This document shows positions 1 to 6,177 of a stretch of DNA of 6,177 bases, in pieces. The notes beneath the pieces are model-generated. The model saw only the letters and a program-made list of their open reading frames with translations. It had not been told where the DNA came from and searched no databases. Made by a program: the position numbers and the translations under genes. Every line of letters begins with the position of its first letter. Positions within the stretch are counted from its first letter, which is position 1. The stretch is from Pseudomonadota bacterium (GTDB taxonomy: Bacteria > Pseudomonadota > Alphaproteobacteria > Rhizobiales > Kaistiaceae), in the NCBI GenBank assembly GCA_023391905.1, contig JAEWAD010000186.1:1-6177 (forward strand), given 5' to 3'.

Positions 1-195
1 ACCCGCGAGCTGGCGTGTGTTCGTGCCCTCGCCGCAGCCTATGTCCAGCCCGGCGAGGCCGTCGATCGGCGGCAGCATGGCGAGGAAGGCGGGTGTGTTC
101 AACGCGTCGCGGTAGACGTCATAGCCGGCGCGCGAATGACGGGTCCAGACTTCCGCATTGGCCTCCCAATGGGCGGCGACGGTCGAGATGTCCAT
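1..195 (-). CDS. Class I SAM-dependent methyltransferase (N-terminal part, cut by window edge)
   Basis: The first 65 codons of a gene that continues beyond base 1. The ATG at 195-193 follows an AGGAG at 208-204. The translation opens with an amphipathic segment (WEANAEVWTRHSRAGYDVYR, residues 10-29), as often found before the Rossmann core of UbiE/Methyltransf_11-type enzymes. Motif I then reads LDIGCGEGTNT (residues 50-60), the glycine-rich loop that binds S-adenosylmethionine, with the preceding strand GLAG-LD. The methyl acceptor cannot be told, because the acceptor-binding and C-terminal parts are outside the window. The protein is presumably cytoplasmic, as there is no signal peptide. 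It lies 83 bases downstream of the SDR gene on the same strand, and the gap contains a possible promoter, so it may be transcribed separately. The family call is firm; the substrate is unknown. Confidence 0.88.
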   Translation of the reverse strand, partial: MDISTVAAHWEANAEVWTRHSRAGYDVYRDALNTPAFLAMLPPIDGLAGLDIGCGEGTNTRQLAG

Positions 196-232
196 GAAAG
201 GCGCTCCTGCTCGCTGCGGGGCGCGCCTTTCA
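195..232. repeat. Perfect 10-bp inverted repeat around the methyltransferase start
   Basis: The arms TGAAAGGCGC (195-204) and GCGCCTTTCA (223-232) are exact reverse complements, separated by 18 bases. In minus-strand RNA the hairpin would hold the Shine-Dalgarno at the loop edge and pair the A of the start ATG. No T-run follows the stem, so it is a poor match to an intrinsic terminator. It could be an RNA hairpin limiting translation, a protein-binding dyad, or chance. Confidence 0.55.
204..208 (-). promoter_or_regulatory. Ribosome binding site of the methyltransferase gene
   Basis: AGGAG on the minus strand, 8 bases before the ATG at 195. It fixes the start and lies at the edge of the loop of the inverted repeat 195-232, so a folded transcript could affect its accessibility. 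Confidence 0.75.
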
Positions 233-255
233 CCAGATCGGCACCCGGCTGTCAA
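227..255 (-). promoter_or_regulatory. Possible sigma-70-type promoter for the methyltransferase
   Basis: On the minus strand an exact TTGACA (255-250) is followed, after 17 bases, by TGAAAG (232-227), which matches the TATAAT consensus at three of six positions. Spacing and the -35 box are ideal; the -10 box is weak, which is not unusual in high-GC alphaproteobacteria. Transcription would begin near base 220, giving a short leader of about 25 bases before the ATG at 195. The -35 box spans the loop of the inverted repeat 245-260. This is a pattern match only. Confidence 0.35.
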
Positions 256-260
256 GCCGG
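245..260. repeat. Short inverted repeat downstream of the SDR gene (possible operator or weak terminator)
   Basis: The arms CCGGCT (245-250) and AGCCGG (255-260) are perfect complements with a four-base loop, starting 18 bases after the SDR stop. A transcript from the SDR gene could form this GC-rich hairpin, but no T-run follows it on the minus strand. Because it overlaps the TTGACA at 255-250, it could instead be a regulator site over a -35 box. Confidence 0.4.
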
Positions 261-278
261 CGACCGCGCAACCCTCGG

Positions 279-1043
279 TCAGCGCAGCAGCAGGCCACCA
301 TCGACATGGATGGTCTGGCCGGTGATGTGGCCGGCAGGGCGCGATAGCAGGAAGGCAATCGTCGCGGCGACGTCGACGGGCGTGCCCATGCGGCCGTTCG
401 GCGTGGCCTCGATCGCCGGATTGTCGGCGGAATGCGGCATCGCCTTGTGGCCGCCCGGGTCCTTGCGCGTGAAACCGGGGGCGACGGCGTTGACCGTGGT
501 GCCGGTCGGTGCCAGCTCGACGGCCAGCGCCTTTCCGAGCGCCTCCAGGGCCGCCTTGGCAGCCGAAGTCGCCGGGAAGGTCAGGCCGGCCTTGGCGAAG
601 GTGTGCGCCACGAAGGAGCTGACGATCACGACGCGGCCCCAGTCCGACGTCTGCAGGTCGGGCAGGGCGGCGGCGACGAGGCGGTGGAAGGCGACCGGCA
701 TCGAGGCGAGCGCGTGGGCGAGATCGTCCTCGGTCAGCGTGGTGAAATTGGCCATCGACGCCTTGGCGGCGTTGCTGACGATCTGGTCGAGGCGGCCGAA
801 GCGGGCGCGGGCCTGCGCCACGAGGGCGGCGGGAACGGCCGAATCGGCGAGGTCGCCCAGCGCCGTCTCGACGAGGCTGCCGGCCTTGCGGGCTTCTTCC
901 GCGACCGCGGCGAGGCCCTGCTCGTTCTTGCGCGTGTGAAGGAGGATGGCCGTTCCGGGGCCGGCGATGGCGCGCACCGTGGCGGCGCCGATGCCGCTCG
1001 CGGCGCCGGTCACCAATACGACGCGTTCGATGGTCTCGGTCAT
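279..1043 (-). CDS. SDR-family oxidoreductase with atypical active site
   Basis: A 254-residue protein with the classical short-chain dehydrogenase/reductase layout, a cytoplasmic Rossmann-fold family that mostly interconverts alcohols and ketones using NAD(P)H. Visible: the nucleotide-binding TGAASGIG (12-19), an Arg at 38 after the second strand that hints at NADP(H), GDLAD (63-67), the SNAA form of the NNAG motif (90-93), VIVSS ending at 143, VNAVAPG (184-190) and a C-terminal TGQTIHVDGG. Oddly, the catalytic YxxxK is TSAAK (159-163): Lys163 is kept but Tyr is Thr159. The tetrad Asn also appears to be Ser114. Oxidoreductase activity is therefore not assured. The ATG at 1043 has AGGAG six bases upstream; the stop is TGA. 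It lies 76 bases after the gamma-glutamyltransferase-like gene, so it may belong to the same transcript. The substrate is unknown. Confidence 0.9.
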   Translation of the reverse strand: MTETIERVVLVTGAASGIGAATVRAIAGPGTAILLHTRKNEQGLAAVAEEARKAGSLVETALGDLADSAVPAALVAQARARFGRLDQIVSNAAKASMANFTTLTEDDLAHALASMPVAFHRLVAAALPDLQTSDWGRVVIVSSFVAHTFAKAGLTFPATSAAKAALEALGKALAVELAPTGTTVNAVAPGFTRKDPGGHKAMPHSADNPAIEATPNGRMGTPVDVAATIAFLLSRPAGHITGQTIHVDGGLLLR

Positions 1044-1049
1044 TCAACT

Positions 1050-1054
1050 CTCCT
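1050..1054 (-). promoter_or_regulatory. Ribosome binding site of the SDR gene
   Basis: AGGAG on the minus strand, six bases from the ATG at 1043; it fixes the start. The rest of the 76-base gap (1044-1119) shows no convincing -35/-10 pair and no T-tailed hairpin, so read-through from the upstream operon is plausible. Confidence 0.75.
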
Positions 1055-1119
1055 GATCGGAATGCTCTTTGGGGGCGCGCGCTTTCTTCACGCGAGACGC
1101 CGCTTGTTCTGAATTGCCT

Positions 1120-2709
<1,590 letters not shown>

Positions 2710-2750
2710 GGCGCGTCCGGTTGTCCCGCTCTCGTCTCTAGCACGCATGC

Positions 2751-3221
2751 CTAGCTCTTGGCCGGCTTGTCGCCATGCGACGCGGGCGGCGTGCCGCGGA
2801 AGAGCGACATGTGGCTGTGGTTGCTGACCCAGGGCTCGCCGACCGATTTGCGGATGAAGCTCACGGTGGCGCGCCCGGCTCGGGCGAAGGAACTGCCGTC
2901 CTCGTGATAGCCGGTTGAATCGAAGACGGCGAGGCCCACGGCGAAGAGACGGTCGGGCGAGACCAGGGCGCGGATATCATCCCGGAAGGTGAAGCCGTCG
3001 ACCGTCGGCCAGACCTTGCGCCATTGCGTCGTCTCGGCCACGTCACGCCCGACCATGAAGTCCGTAAAGGTGCCGAACGAGATGAAATCCTCGATGACGA
3101 GCTGGCGCGCCGGCACGAAATCGACGGCCCGCACATAGCCCGAAAGCTCGGTGAACCAGCGGCGGATATCGGCGAGGTCGGCTTCGTGGACGACGGTTCC
3201 AGCTTCGATATGCTGAGTCAT
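2751..3221 (-). CDS. NTF2/SnoaL-like fold small protein
   Basis: A 156-residue protein with the look of the nuclear transport factor 2 / SnoaL superfamily: an N-terminal helical part (DLADIRRWFTELSGYVRAVD), an aromatic stretch (IEDFISFGTFTDFMVG), then alternating strands ending in RATVSFIRK and WVSNHSHMSLFRG. These small alpha+beta cone folds serve as isomerases, hydrolases or accessory proteins, and the exact activity is not readable here. The ATG at 3221 is chosen because GAGGA lies seven bases upstream; the frame is open further up, but that stretch overlaps the ATPase gene. It starts 10 bases after the ATPase stop and ends 2-41 bases before the gamma-glutamyltransferase-like gene, depending on that gene's start, so it is probably co-translated with both. 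HpxZ, a small protein of this fold, accompanies the similar enzyme HpxW in oxalurate/oxamate catabolism; a comparable role here is inference. Confidence 0.75.
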   Translation of the reverse strand: MTQHIEAGTVVHEADLADIRRWFTELSGYVRAVDFVPARQLVIEDFISFGTFTDFMVGRDVAETTQWRKVWPTVDGFTFRDDIRALVSPDRLFAVGLAVFDSTGYHEDGSSFARAGRATVSFIRKSVGEPWVSNHSHMSLFRGTPPASHGDKPAKS

Positions 3222-3228
3222 TTCAAAG

Positions 3229-3233
3229 TCCTC
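3229..3233 (-). promoter_or_regulatory. Ribosome binding site of the NTF2-like gene, overlapping the ATPase stop
   Basis: GAGGA on the minus strand overlaps the TGA stop (3234-3232) of the ATPase gene, so the sequence reads TGAGGA. It lies seven bases before the ATG at 3221. It decides that start over the longer open frame and implies translation coupled to the ATPase. Confidence 0.75.
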
Positions 3234-4029
3234 ATGCGATTGCTTCAACGGGCGCCGCAGGTGCCGCGGCGGCGTTGTGCCCGGCACCGAGCAGGGTCCA
3301 GGTCCGGTAGGTCAGGTCCCAGAAGCGTTCGTCCTTGCGCAGCGCCACCACGTCGCGCGGCCGCTCGAACGGCACGGCAAGATCGGCGACAATCCGGCCC
3401 GGCCGCGCCGACATCACCAGCACCCGATCGGCCAGCGTCAGCGCCTCGTCGACGCTGTGGGTGATGAACACGACGGTCTTGCCCGAGGCTTCCCAGATCC
3501 GGAGCAGTTCCTGCTGGAGGACCAGCCGCGTCTGCTCGTCGAGCGCGCCAAACGGTTCGTCCATCAGCAGGATGTCGCGATCGTCGGCGAGGGCCCGCGC
3601 GACCGCCACGCGCTGCTTCATGCCGCCGGAGAGCTGGTGCGGCAGGGCCGAGCGGAAATCCGTCAGCCGCGTCAGCTCCAGCAGTTCCCCAACGCGGCGG
3701 TCGATCGTCGCCTTGTCGACGCCCGCGAGCGAGAGCGGGAAGGCGATGTTGTCGGCGACCGAGAGCCAGGGAAAGATCGAGGCTTCCTGGAACACCATGG
3801 CCGGCGTCTTGCCGCCGGCGATGGCGACCGTGCCGGAGAGCTGCTTCTCCAGCCCGGCGAGGATGCGCAGCACCGTGGTCTTGCCGCAGCCGCTTGGCCC
3901 GACCAGGCAGACGAATTCGCCGCGCCTTACCTGGAGGTCGATGTTGTCGACCGCGACGGTGATGCGCTTCGAGCGCGGCTCGTAGAAGGCCTTGGTGAGG
4001 TTCCTGACCTCGATCGCGTTCAGTGTCAC
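3232..4029 (-). CDS. ABC transporter ATPase, nitrate/sulfonate/taurine type
   Basis: A 265-residue ATP-binding subunit that would power import by binding a membrane permease on the cytoplasmic side. All the motifs are intact and in order: Walker A GPSGCGKTT (44-52), Q-loop MVFQE with Gln81, signature LSGGMKQR (133-140), Walker B ILLMDE (153-158) followed by PFGALD, and the switch His191 in FITHSVDEA. The SARPGRI segment (207-213) and overall length fit the SsuB/TauB/NrtD group, which serves binding proteins like the one encoded just upstream. The start is GTG at 4029, overlapping the TGA stop of the binding-protein gene as GTGA; there is no strong Shine-Dalgarno, so translational coupling is likely. 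The last 15 or so residues are an Ala/Pro-rich tail. No permease gene is in the window. The ligand cannot be deduced from the ATPase. Confidence 0.95.
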   Translation of the reverse strand: MTLNAIEVRNLTKAFYEPRSKRITVAVDNIDLQVRRGEFVCLVGPSGCGKTTVLRILAGLEKQLSGTVAIAGGKTPAMVFQEASIFPWLSVADNIAFPLSLAGVDKATIDRRVGELLELTRLTDFRSALPHQLSGGMKQRVAVARALADDRDILLMDEPFGALDEQTRLVLQQELLRIWEASGKTVVFITHSVDEALTLADRVLVMSARPGRIVADLAVPFERPRDVVALRKDERFWDLTYRTWTLLGAGHNAAAAPAAPVEAIA

Positions 4030-5051
4030 GGCTTGTTGGCCAAAAGCTCGTTCGCCTTCGCCAGCAGGTCGCGGCGATAGATCGTGTCGAGGTCGATGTC
4101 GCCCTCGTACTGCAGCTGGCCCTGCTTGCGGAAGAAGGCTTCCTGCTCGCGCACCGAGGCGATGTCGATCGAACCGTCCGGCGAGCGGACGGTGAGCGCG
4201 ATCTGCTCGAACAGCTCCGCCGGCGAGCCGGTGTAGTCGGCGACGATCTTGCGGACCGCCGGATCCTTCCAGCCGCCATTATCGAGTTCGCGCGCCGCCT
4301 TCAGATAGGCGGCGACGAAGCGCACGACGGCGTCCTCGTGGTCCCTGACGAAATCGGAGTTGAAGGCGAGGAAGCCGAGCTCGGTGCCGTCGACATGGTC
4401 CTCGACGAGCCGCACGGCGAGATCCTGGCCGACGATCTGGCTCGCAAAGGGCTCGATGCTCCAGCCGGCCTCGAGGCCGCCATTGGCGAAGGATTCGGCG
4501 GTTGCCGGCGGCGGCAGGTAGACGGGCTCGACATCGGCGAGCGTGAGGCCCCCCTTTTCGAGCGCCTTGGCGACGGAATATTCGCCGAAGCCGCCGGGGC
4601 CGGGAATGCCGATCCGCTTGCCCTTCAGGTCGGCGACCGTCTTGATGCCGGCCTCCTGCGCCTTCTTCGAGAGCAGGAAGGGCGACGGCGAGGCGCCGCC
4701 GGAAGGCAGTCGCGCGACGGTGCCGACGATGGTGATCGTCTCGCCGCCGACGATCGAGTTGAACAGCCCCGCGCCCCAGCTCGAGCCGCCCGCCTCGGCA
4801 TTGCCGGATGCGAGCAGTTGCACGGTTTCGGCAGTGCCGGTCTTCGGCGCCAGCTCGACCTGGACGCCGAACGCGTCGAAATAGCCCTTCTCCTTGGCGA
4901 GGAAGAACGGCGCGTAGTCGGCATAGGGCGAATAGAGGAAGTGGATCACCGGTGCGTCGGCGGCAAATGCCGGGACGGCCGAGAGTGGCAGCGCGGCGGC
5001 GGGCAGGGCCATGGCGATGGCCGAAAGCAGGGTGCGGCGGGTGAGGCGCAT
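4026..5051 (-). CDS. ABC transporter substrate-binding protein (NMT1/THI5-like, SsuA/TauA type)
   Basis: A 341-residue exported protein that should capture a small ligand in the periplasm and hand it to an ABC permease. The N terminus has twin arginines (LTRRTLLSA, residues 3-11), a hydrophobic core and a likely cleavage after AFA at residue 30, so Tat export is possible but Sec is not excluded. The mature part has family marks: FLYSPYADYAPFFLAKEKGY, in which the first loop contacts ligand, then AETVQLLASGNAEAG, an ADLKGKRIGIPGPGG segment, and a GLEAGWSIEP region in the second lobe. The ATG at 5051 is preceded by AAGGAG. The open frame runs upstream to 5384 over the hydrolase gene, but that part is a shadow. 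The gene begins 13 bases after the hydrolase stop and overlaps the ATPase start by four bases. The ligand is unknown; the family includes binders of sulfonates, nitrate, pyrimidine precursors and other compounds. Confidence 0.92.
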   Translation of the reverse strand: MRLTRRTLLSAIAMALPAAALPLSAVPAFAADAPVIHFLYSPYADYAPFFLAKEKGYFDAFGVQVELAPKTGTAETVQLLASGNAEAGGSSWGAGLFNSIVGGETITIVGTVARLPSGGASPSPFLLSKKAQEAGIKTVADLKGKRIGIPGPGGFGEYSVAKALEKGGLTLADVEPVYLPPPATAESFANGGLEAGWSIEPFASQIVGQDLAVRLVEDHVDGTELGFLAFNSDFVRDHEDAVVRFVAAYLKAARELDNGGWKDPAVRKIVADYTGSPAELFEQIALTVRSPDGSIDIASVREQEAFFRKQGQLQYEGDIDLDTIYRRDLLAKANELLANKP

Positions 5052-5057
5052 CGTTGG

Positions 5058-5063
5058 CTCCTT
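5058..5063 (-). promoter_or_regulatory. Ribosome binding site of the substrate-binding protein gene
   Basis: AAGGAG on the minus strand, six bases before the ATG at 5051 and just after the hydrolase TAA (5067-5065). It is the strongest ribosome site in the operon, consistent with a binding protein being made in excess over its ATPase, and it settles the start against the longer open frame. Confidence 0.8.
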
Positions 5064-5064
5064 G

Positions 5065-5622
5065 TTAGCGTGCTGGTGGCGAAAGCGCGGCGCGAAGCCC
5101 GGCCAGCAGGTCGAGCGCGCGAGGCCAGGGGCCGTAGCCGCTGGCGACGTTGACGTGGCCGGCTTCGCCCAGGTCGACGAAGTCCGAGCCGAGGTCGCGG
5201 GCAAGCGCCTCGCTGCGGTCGAAATCCATGTGCGGATCGTTGCGGCTGGCGACGAGGACGGACGGATAGGGCAGGCGGTGGCGCGGCACCGGGGCGAAGC
5301 CGGCGATGTCGGGTTCTGTCGCGGCATGGACGTCGGCATCGCCCGGCGCGACCAGAAGCGCGCCCGCGATCCGCTCGCCGCCATGCCGGGCGGCGTGATG
5401 GGCGGCGAGGATCACGCCGAGGCTGTGCGCGACGAGGATCACCGGGCCGGAGGCATCGCGGATCGCCGCCTCGAGATTGGCGAGCCAGGCGTCGAGATCC
5501 GGATGGGCCCAGTTCTCCTGCTCGACGACCTTGGCCTCGGGAAGCTCAGCCGCGAGCCAACGCTGCCAGTGCTCGGCGCCGGAGCCGTGCCAGCCCGGCA
5601 GGATCAGAATGGTTTGGGTCAT
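5065..5622 (-). CDS. RBBP9/YdeN-family alpha/beta hydrolase
   Basis: A 185-residue serine hydrolase of the small RBBP9/YdeN type (Pfam Ser_hydrolase). It begins MTQTILILPGWHGSGAEHWQ, with the LPGWHGSG oxyanion-loop signature and conserved HWQ of this family. The nucleophile elbow is AHSLG with Ser67; the acid is probably Asp129 in ASRNDPHM and the base His156 in GEAGHVN, in the right order and spacing. There is no signal peptide or membrane segment, so it is cytoplasmic. The natural substrates of most bacterial members are unknown; esterase activity is a family-level guess. The ATG at 5622 overlaps the regulator's TGA as ATGA, implying coupled translation, and the upstream Shine-Dalgarno is weak. 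It is followed 13 bases later by the transporter binding-protein gene, so it may process the imported compound. Confidence 0.9.
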   Translation of the reverse strand: MTQTILILPGWHGSGAEHWQRWLAAELPEAKVVEQENWAHPDLDAWLANLEAAIRDASGPVILVAHSLGVILAAHHAARHGGERIAGALLVAPGDADVHAATEPDIAGFAPVPRHRLPYPSVLVASRNDPHMDFDRSEALARDLGSDFVDLGEAGHVNVASGYGPWPRALDLLAGLRAALSPPAR

Positions 5623-6177
5623 GCGGGGGATCCATCGTCGCCGCTGATCTCGGCGTTGGAGAGAAAGCCCTTGGCGATCAGGTGGCGGAACAGGAAACCG
5701 CGGGCCTCGATAAGGTGCGCCGCCTCGATCGCGGCCGCCTTCTCGCCGTCGCCGGCGGCGAGCGCCGCGATGATCTCCTCGAACTCGTCGTCATTCGCCT
5801 TGGCGCGGCCGCCGAAATCGACGGTCAGGCGGATGATGCGCTCCAGCTCGTCGAAGAGCTGGGCGTTCAACGCGGCGAGGCGCTGGTTGCCGGAGAGCTC
5901 CGCCACCGCGATGTGGAAGGCGCTCGCCTTGCGTCGCACCGCGCCGTCCGCTGGATCGTCGCCCGAGACAAGTCGACGGAGCGCCGCGATATCCTCCGTC
6001 GTGGCGCGCGCGGCGGCGTTGCGGGCGGCGTGCGGCCCGAGCGCCAGGCGCAGGTCGAAGATGTCGGAGAGCGCGCGGAAGGTGACGTTGCGTACGCGAT
6101 AGCCCTTGCGCGGCAGCACCTCGACGAGGTCGTCGAGCGCCAGGCGCTGCAGCGCGTCGCGCACGGGCGTCTTGGAG
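5619..6177 (-). CDS. GntR-family transcriptional regulator, FCD (FadR-type) domain, N terminus outside window
   Basis: At least 185 residues of a DNA-binding regulator; the frame is open through the right edge, so the true start is beyond 6177. The visible N terminus is the second half of the winged helix: SKTPVRDALQRLALDDLVEV includes the recognition helix, followed by the wing LPRKGYRV. About 35-45 residues, including the first helix, should be missing, as members are usually 220-240 long. The rest is an all-helical FCD effector domain: ALSDIFDLRLALGPHAARNAA, FHIAVAELSGN, and a final helix with AAHLIEARG. FCD domains bind organic acids and often a metal. Here the Asp normally four residues before the FH histidine is Ala, and the middle His is Phe. 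As the first visible gene of the operon it probably represses the genes behind it in response to their substrate; the operator would lie outside the window. Confidence 0.92.
   Translation of the reverse strand, partial: SKTPVRDALQRLALDDLVEVLPRKGYRVRNVTFRALSDIFDLRLALGPHAARNAAARATTEDIAALRRLVSGDDPADGAVRRKASAFHIAVAELSGNQRLAALNAQLFDELERIIRLTVDFGGRAKANDDEFEEIIAALAAGDGEKAAAIEAAHLIEARGFLFRHLIAKGFLSNAEISGDDGSPA

Noticed and set aside
1066..1108. An imperfect GC-rich hairpin between the gamma-glutamyltransferase-like and SDR genes as an intrinsic terminator
   Set aside because: Only about four consecutive outer pairs form with internal mismatches, and no T-run follows on the minus strand.
3222..3287. 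Extension of the NTF2-like gene to an ATG at 3287
   Set aside because: It overlaps the end of the ATPase gene by 56 bases and lacks a family-like N terminus, while the ATG at 3221 has a good ribosome site.
4023..5153. A plus-strand open frame of 376 codons
   Set aside because: Antisense to the binding-protein gene, low-complexity Arg/Ala/Asp/Gly composition, no domain; a shadow.
5052..5384. Upstream extension of the binding-protein frame to 5384, which would fuse about 111 residues to it
   Set aside because: It overlaps the hydrolase in another frame, is compositionally a shadow, and would place the signal peptide in the middle of the protein. AAGGAG before 5051 marks the real start.
5011..6102. 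A plus-strand open frame of 363 codons
   Set aside because: Antisense to the hydrolase and regulator genes, both of which have clear motifs; no recognisable protein in this frame.
6162..6164. GTG at 6164 as the start of the GntR regulator
   Set aside because: The frame stays open to the edge and the residues before it (SKTP) complete the conserved SKTPVRDAL of the winged helix, so this Val is internal and the gene is truncated by the window.

Overview
The window is about two-thirds G+C with tightly packed genes, and every supportable gene lies on the minus strand, so transcription runs from high to low coordinates. Protein style (Ala/Arg-rich, GntR/FCD regulator, nitrate/sulfonate/taurine-type ABC parts, a cytoplasmic gamma-glutamyltransferase-like enzyme) suggests an alphaproteobacterium, probably of the Hyphomicrobiales (Rhizobiales). 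This is inferred from composition and gene types; no marker gene is present. There are no tRNAs, rRNAs, insertion sequences or CRISPR arrays, and no gene-free stretch exceeds 100 bases.

In transcription order: (1) a GntR-family regulator with an FCD domain, cut off by the right edge of the window; (2) a small RBBP9/YdeN-type alpha/beta hydrolase, start overlapping the regulator's stop (ATGA); (3) an exported substrate-binding protein of the NMT1/THI5-like ABC class, 13 bases on; (4) its ABC ATPase, a GTG start overlapping the previous stop (GTGA); (5) a 156-residue NTF2/SnoaL-like protein; (6) a gamma-glutamyltransferase-superfamily enzyme of the YwrD/HpxW branch. These six are so closely spaced that they look like one operon. 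After a 76-base gap comes (7) a short-chain dehydrogenase/reductase lacking the usual catalytic tyrosine, and after a further 83-base gap (8) the first 65 codons of a class I SAM-dependent methyltransferase that runs off the left edge. The second gap holds two inverted repeats and a plausible promoter, so gene 8 may be a separate unit.

The best reading of genes 1-6 is a regulated uptake-and-degradation operon: a ligand-sensing repressor, a binding protein and ATPase for a small organic (perhaps amide-containing) compound, and cytoplasmic hydrolases. A gamma-glutamyltransferase-like enzyme beside a small NTF2-fold protein recalls the hpxW/hpxZ pairing of enterobacterial oxalurate/oxamate breakdown, but that is an analogy and the substrate cannot be read from the sequence. 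No ABC permease is present. The points most worth a second look are the SDR without its catalytic Tyr, the FCD domain without two of its usual metal ligands, the divergent active-site surroundings of the gamma-glutamyltransferase-like enzyme, and the paired dyads in front of the methyltransferase. I found nothing that amounts to a clearly new system.
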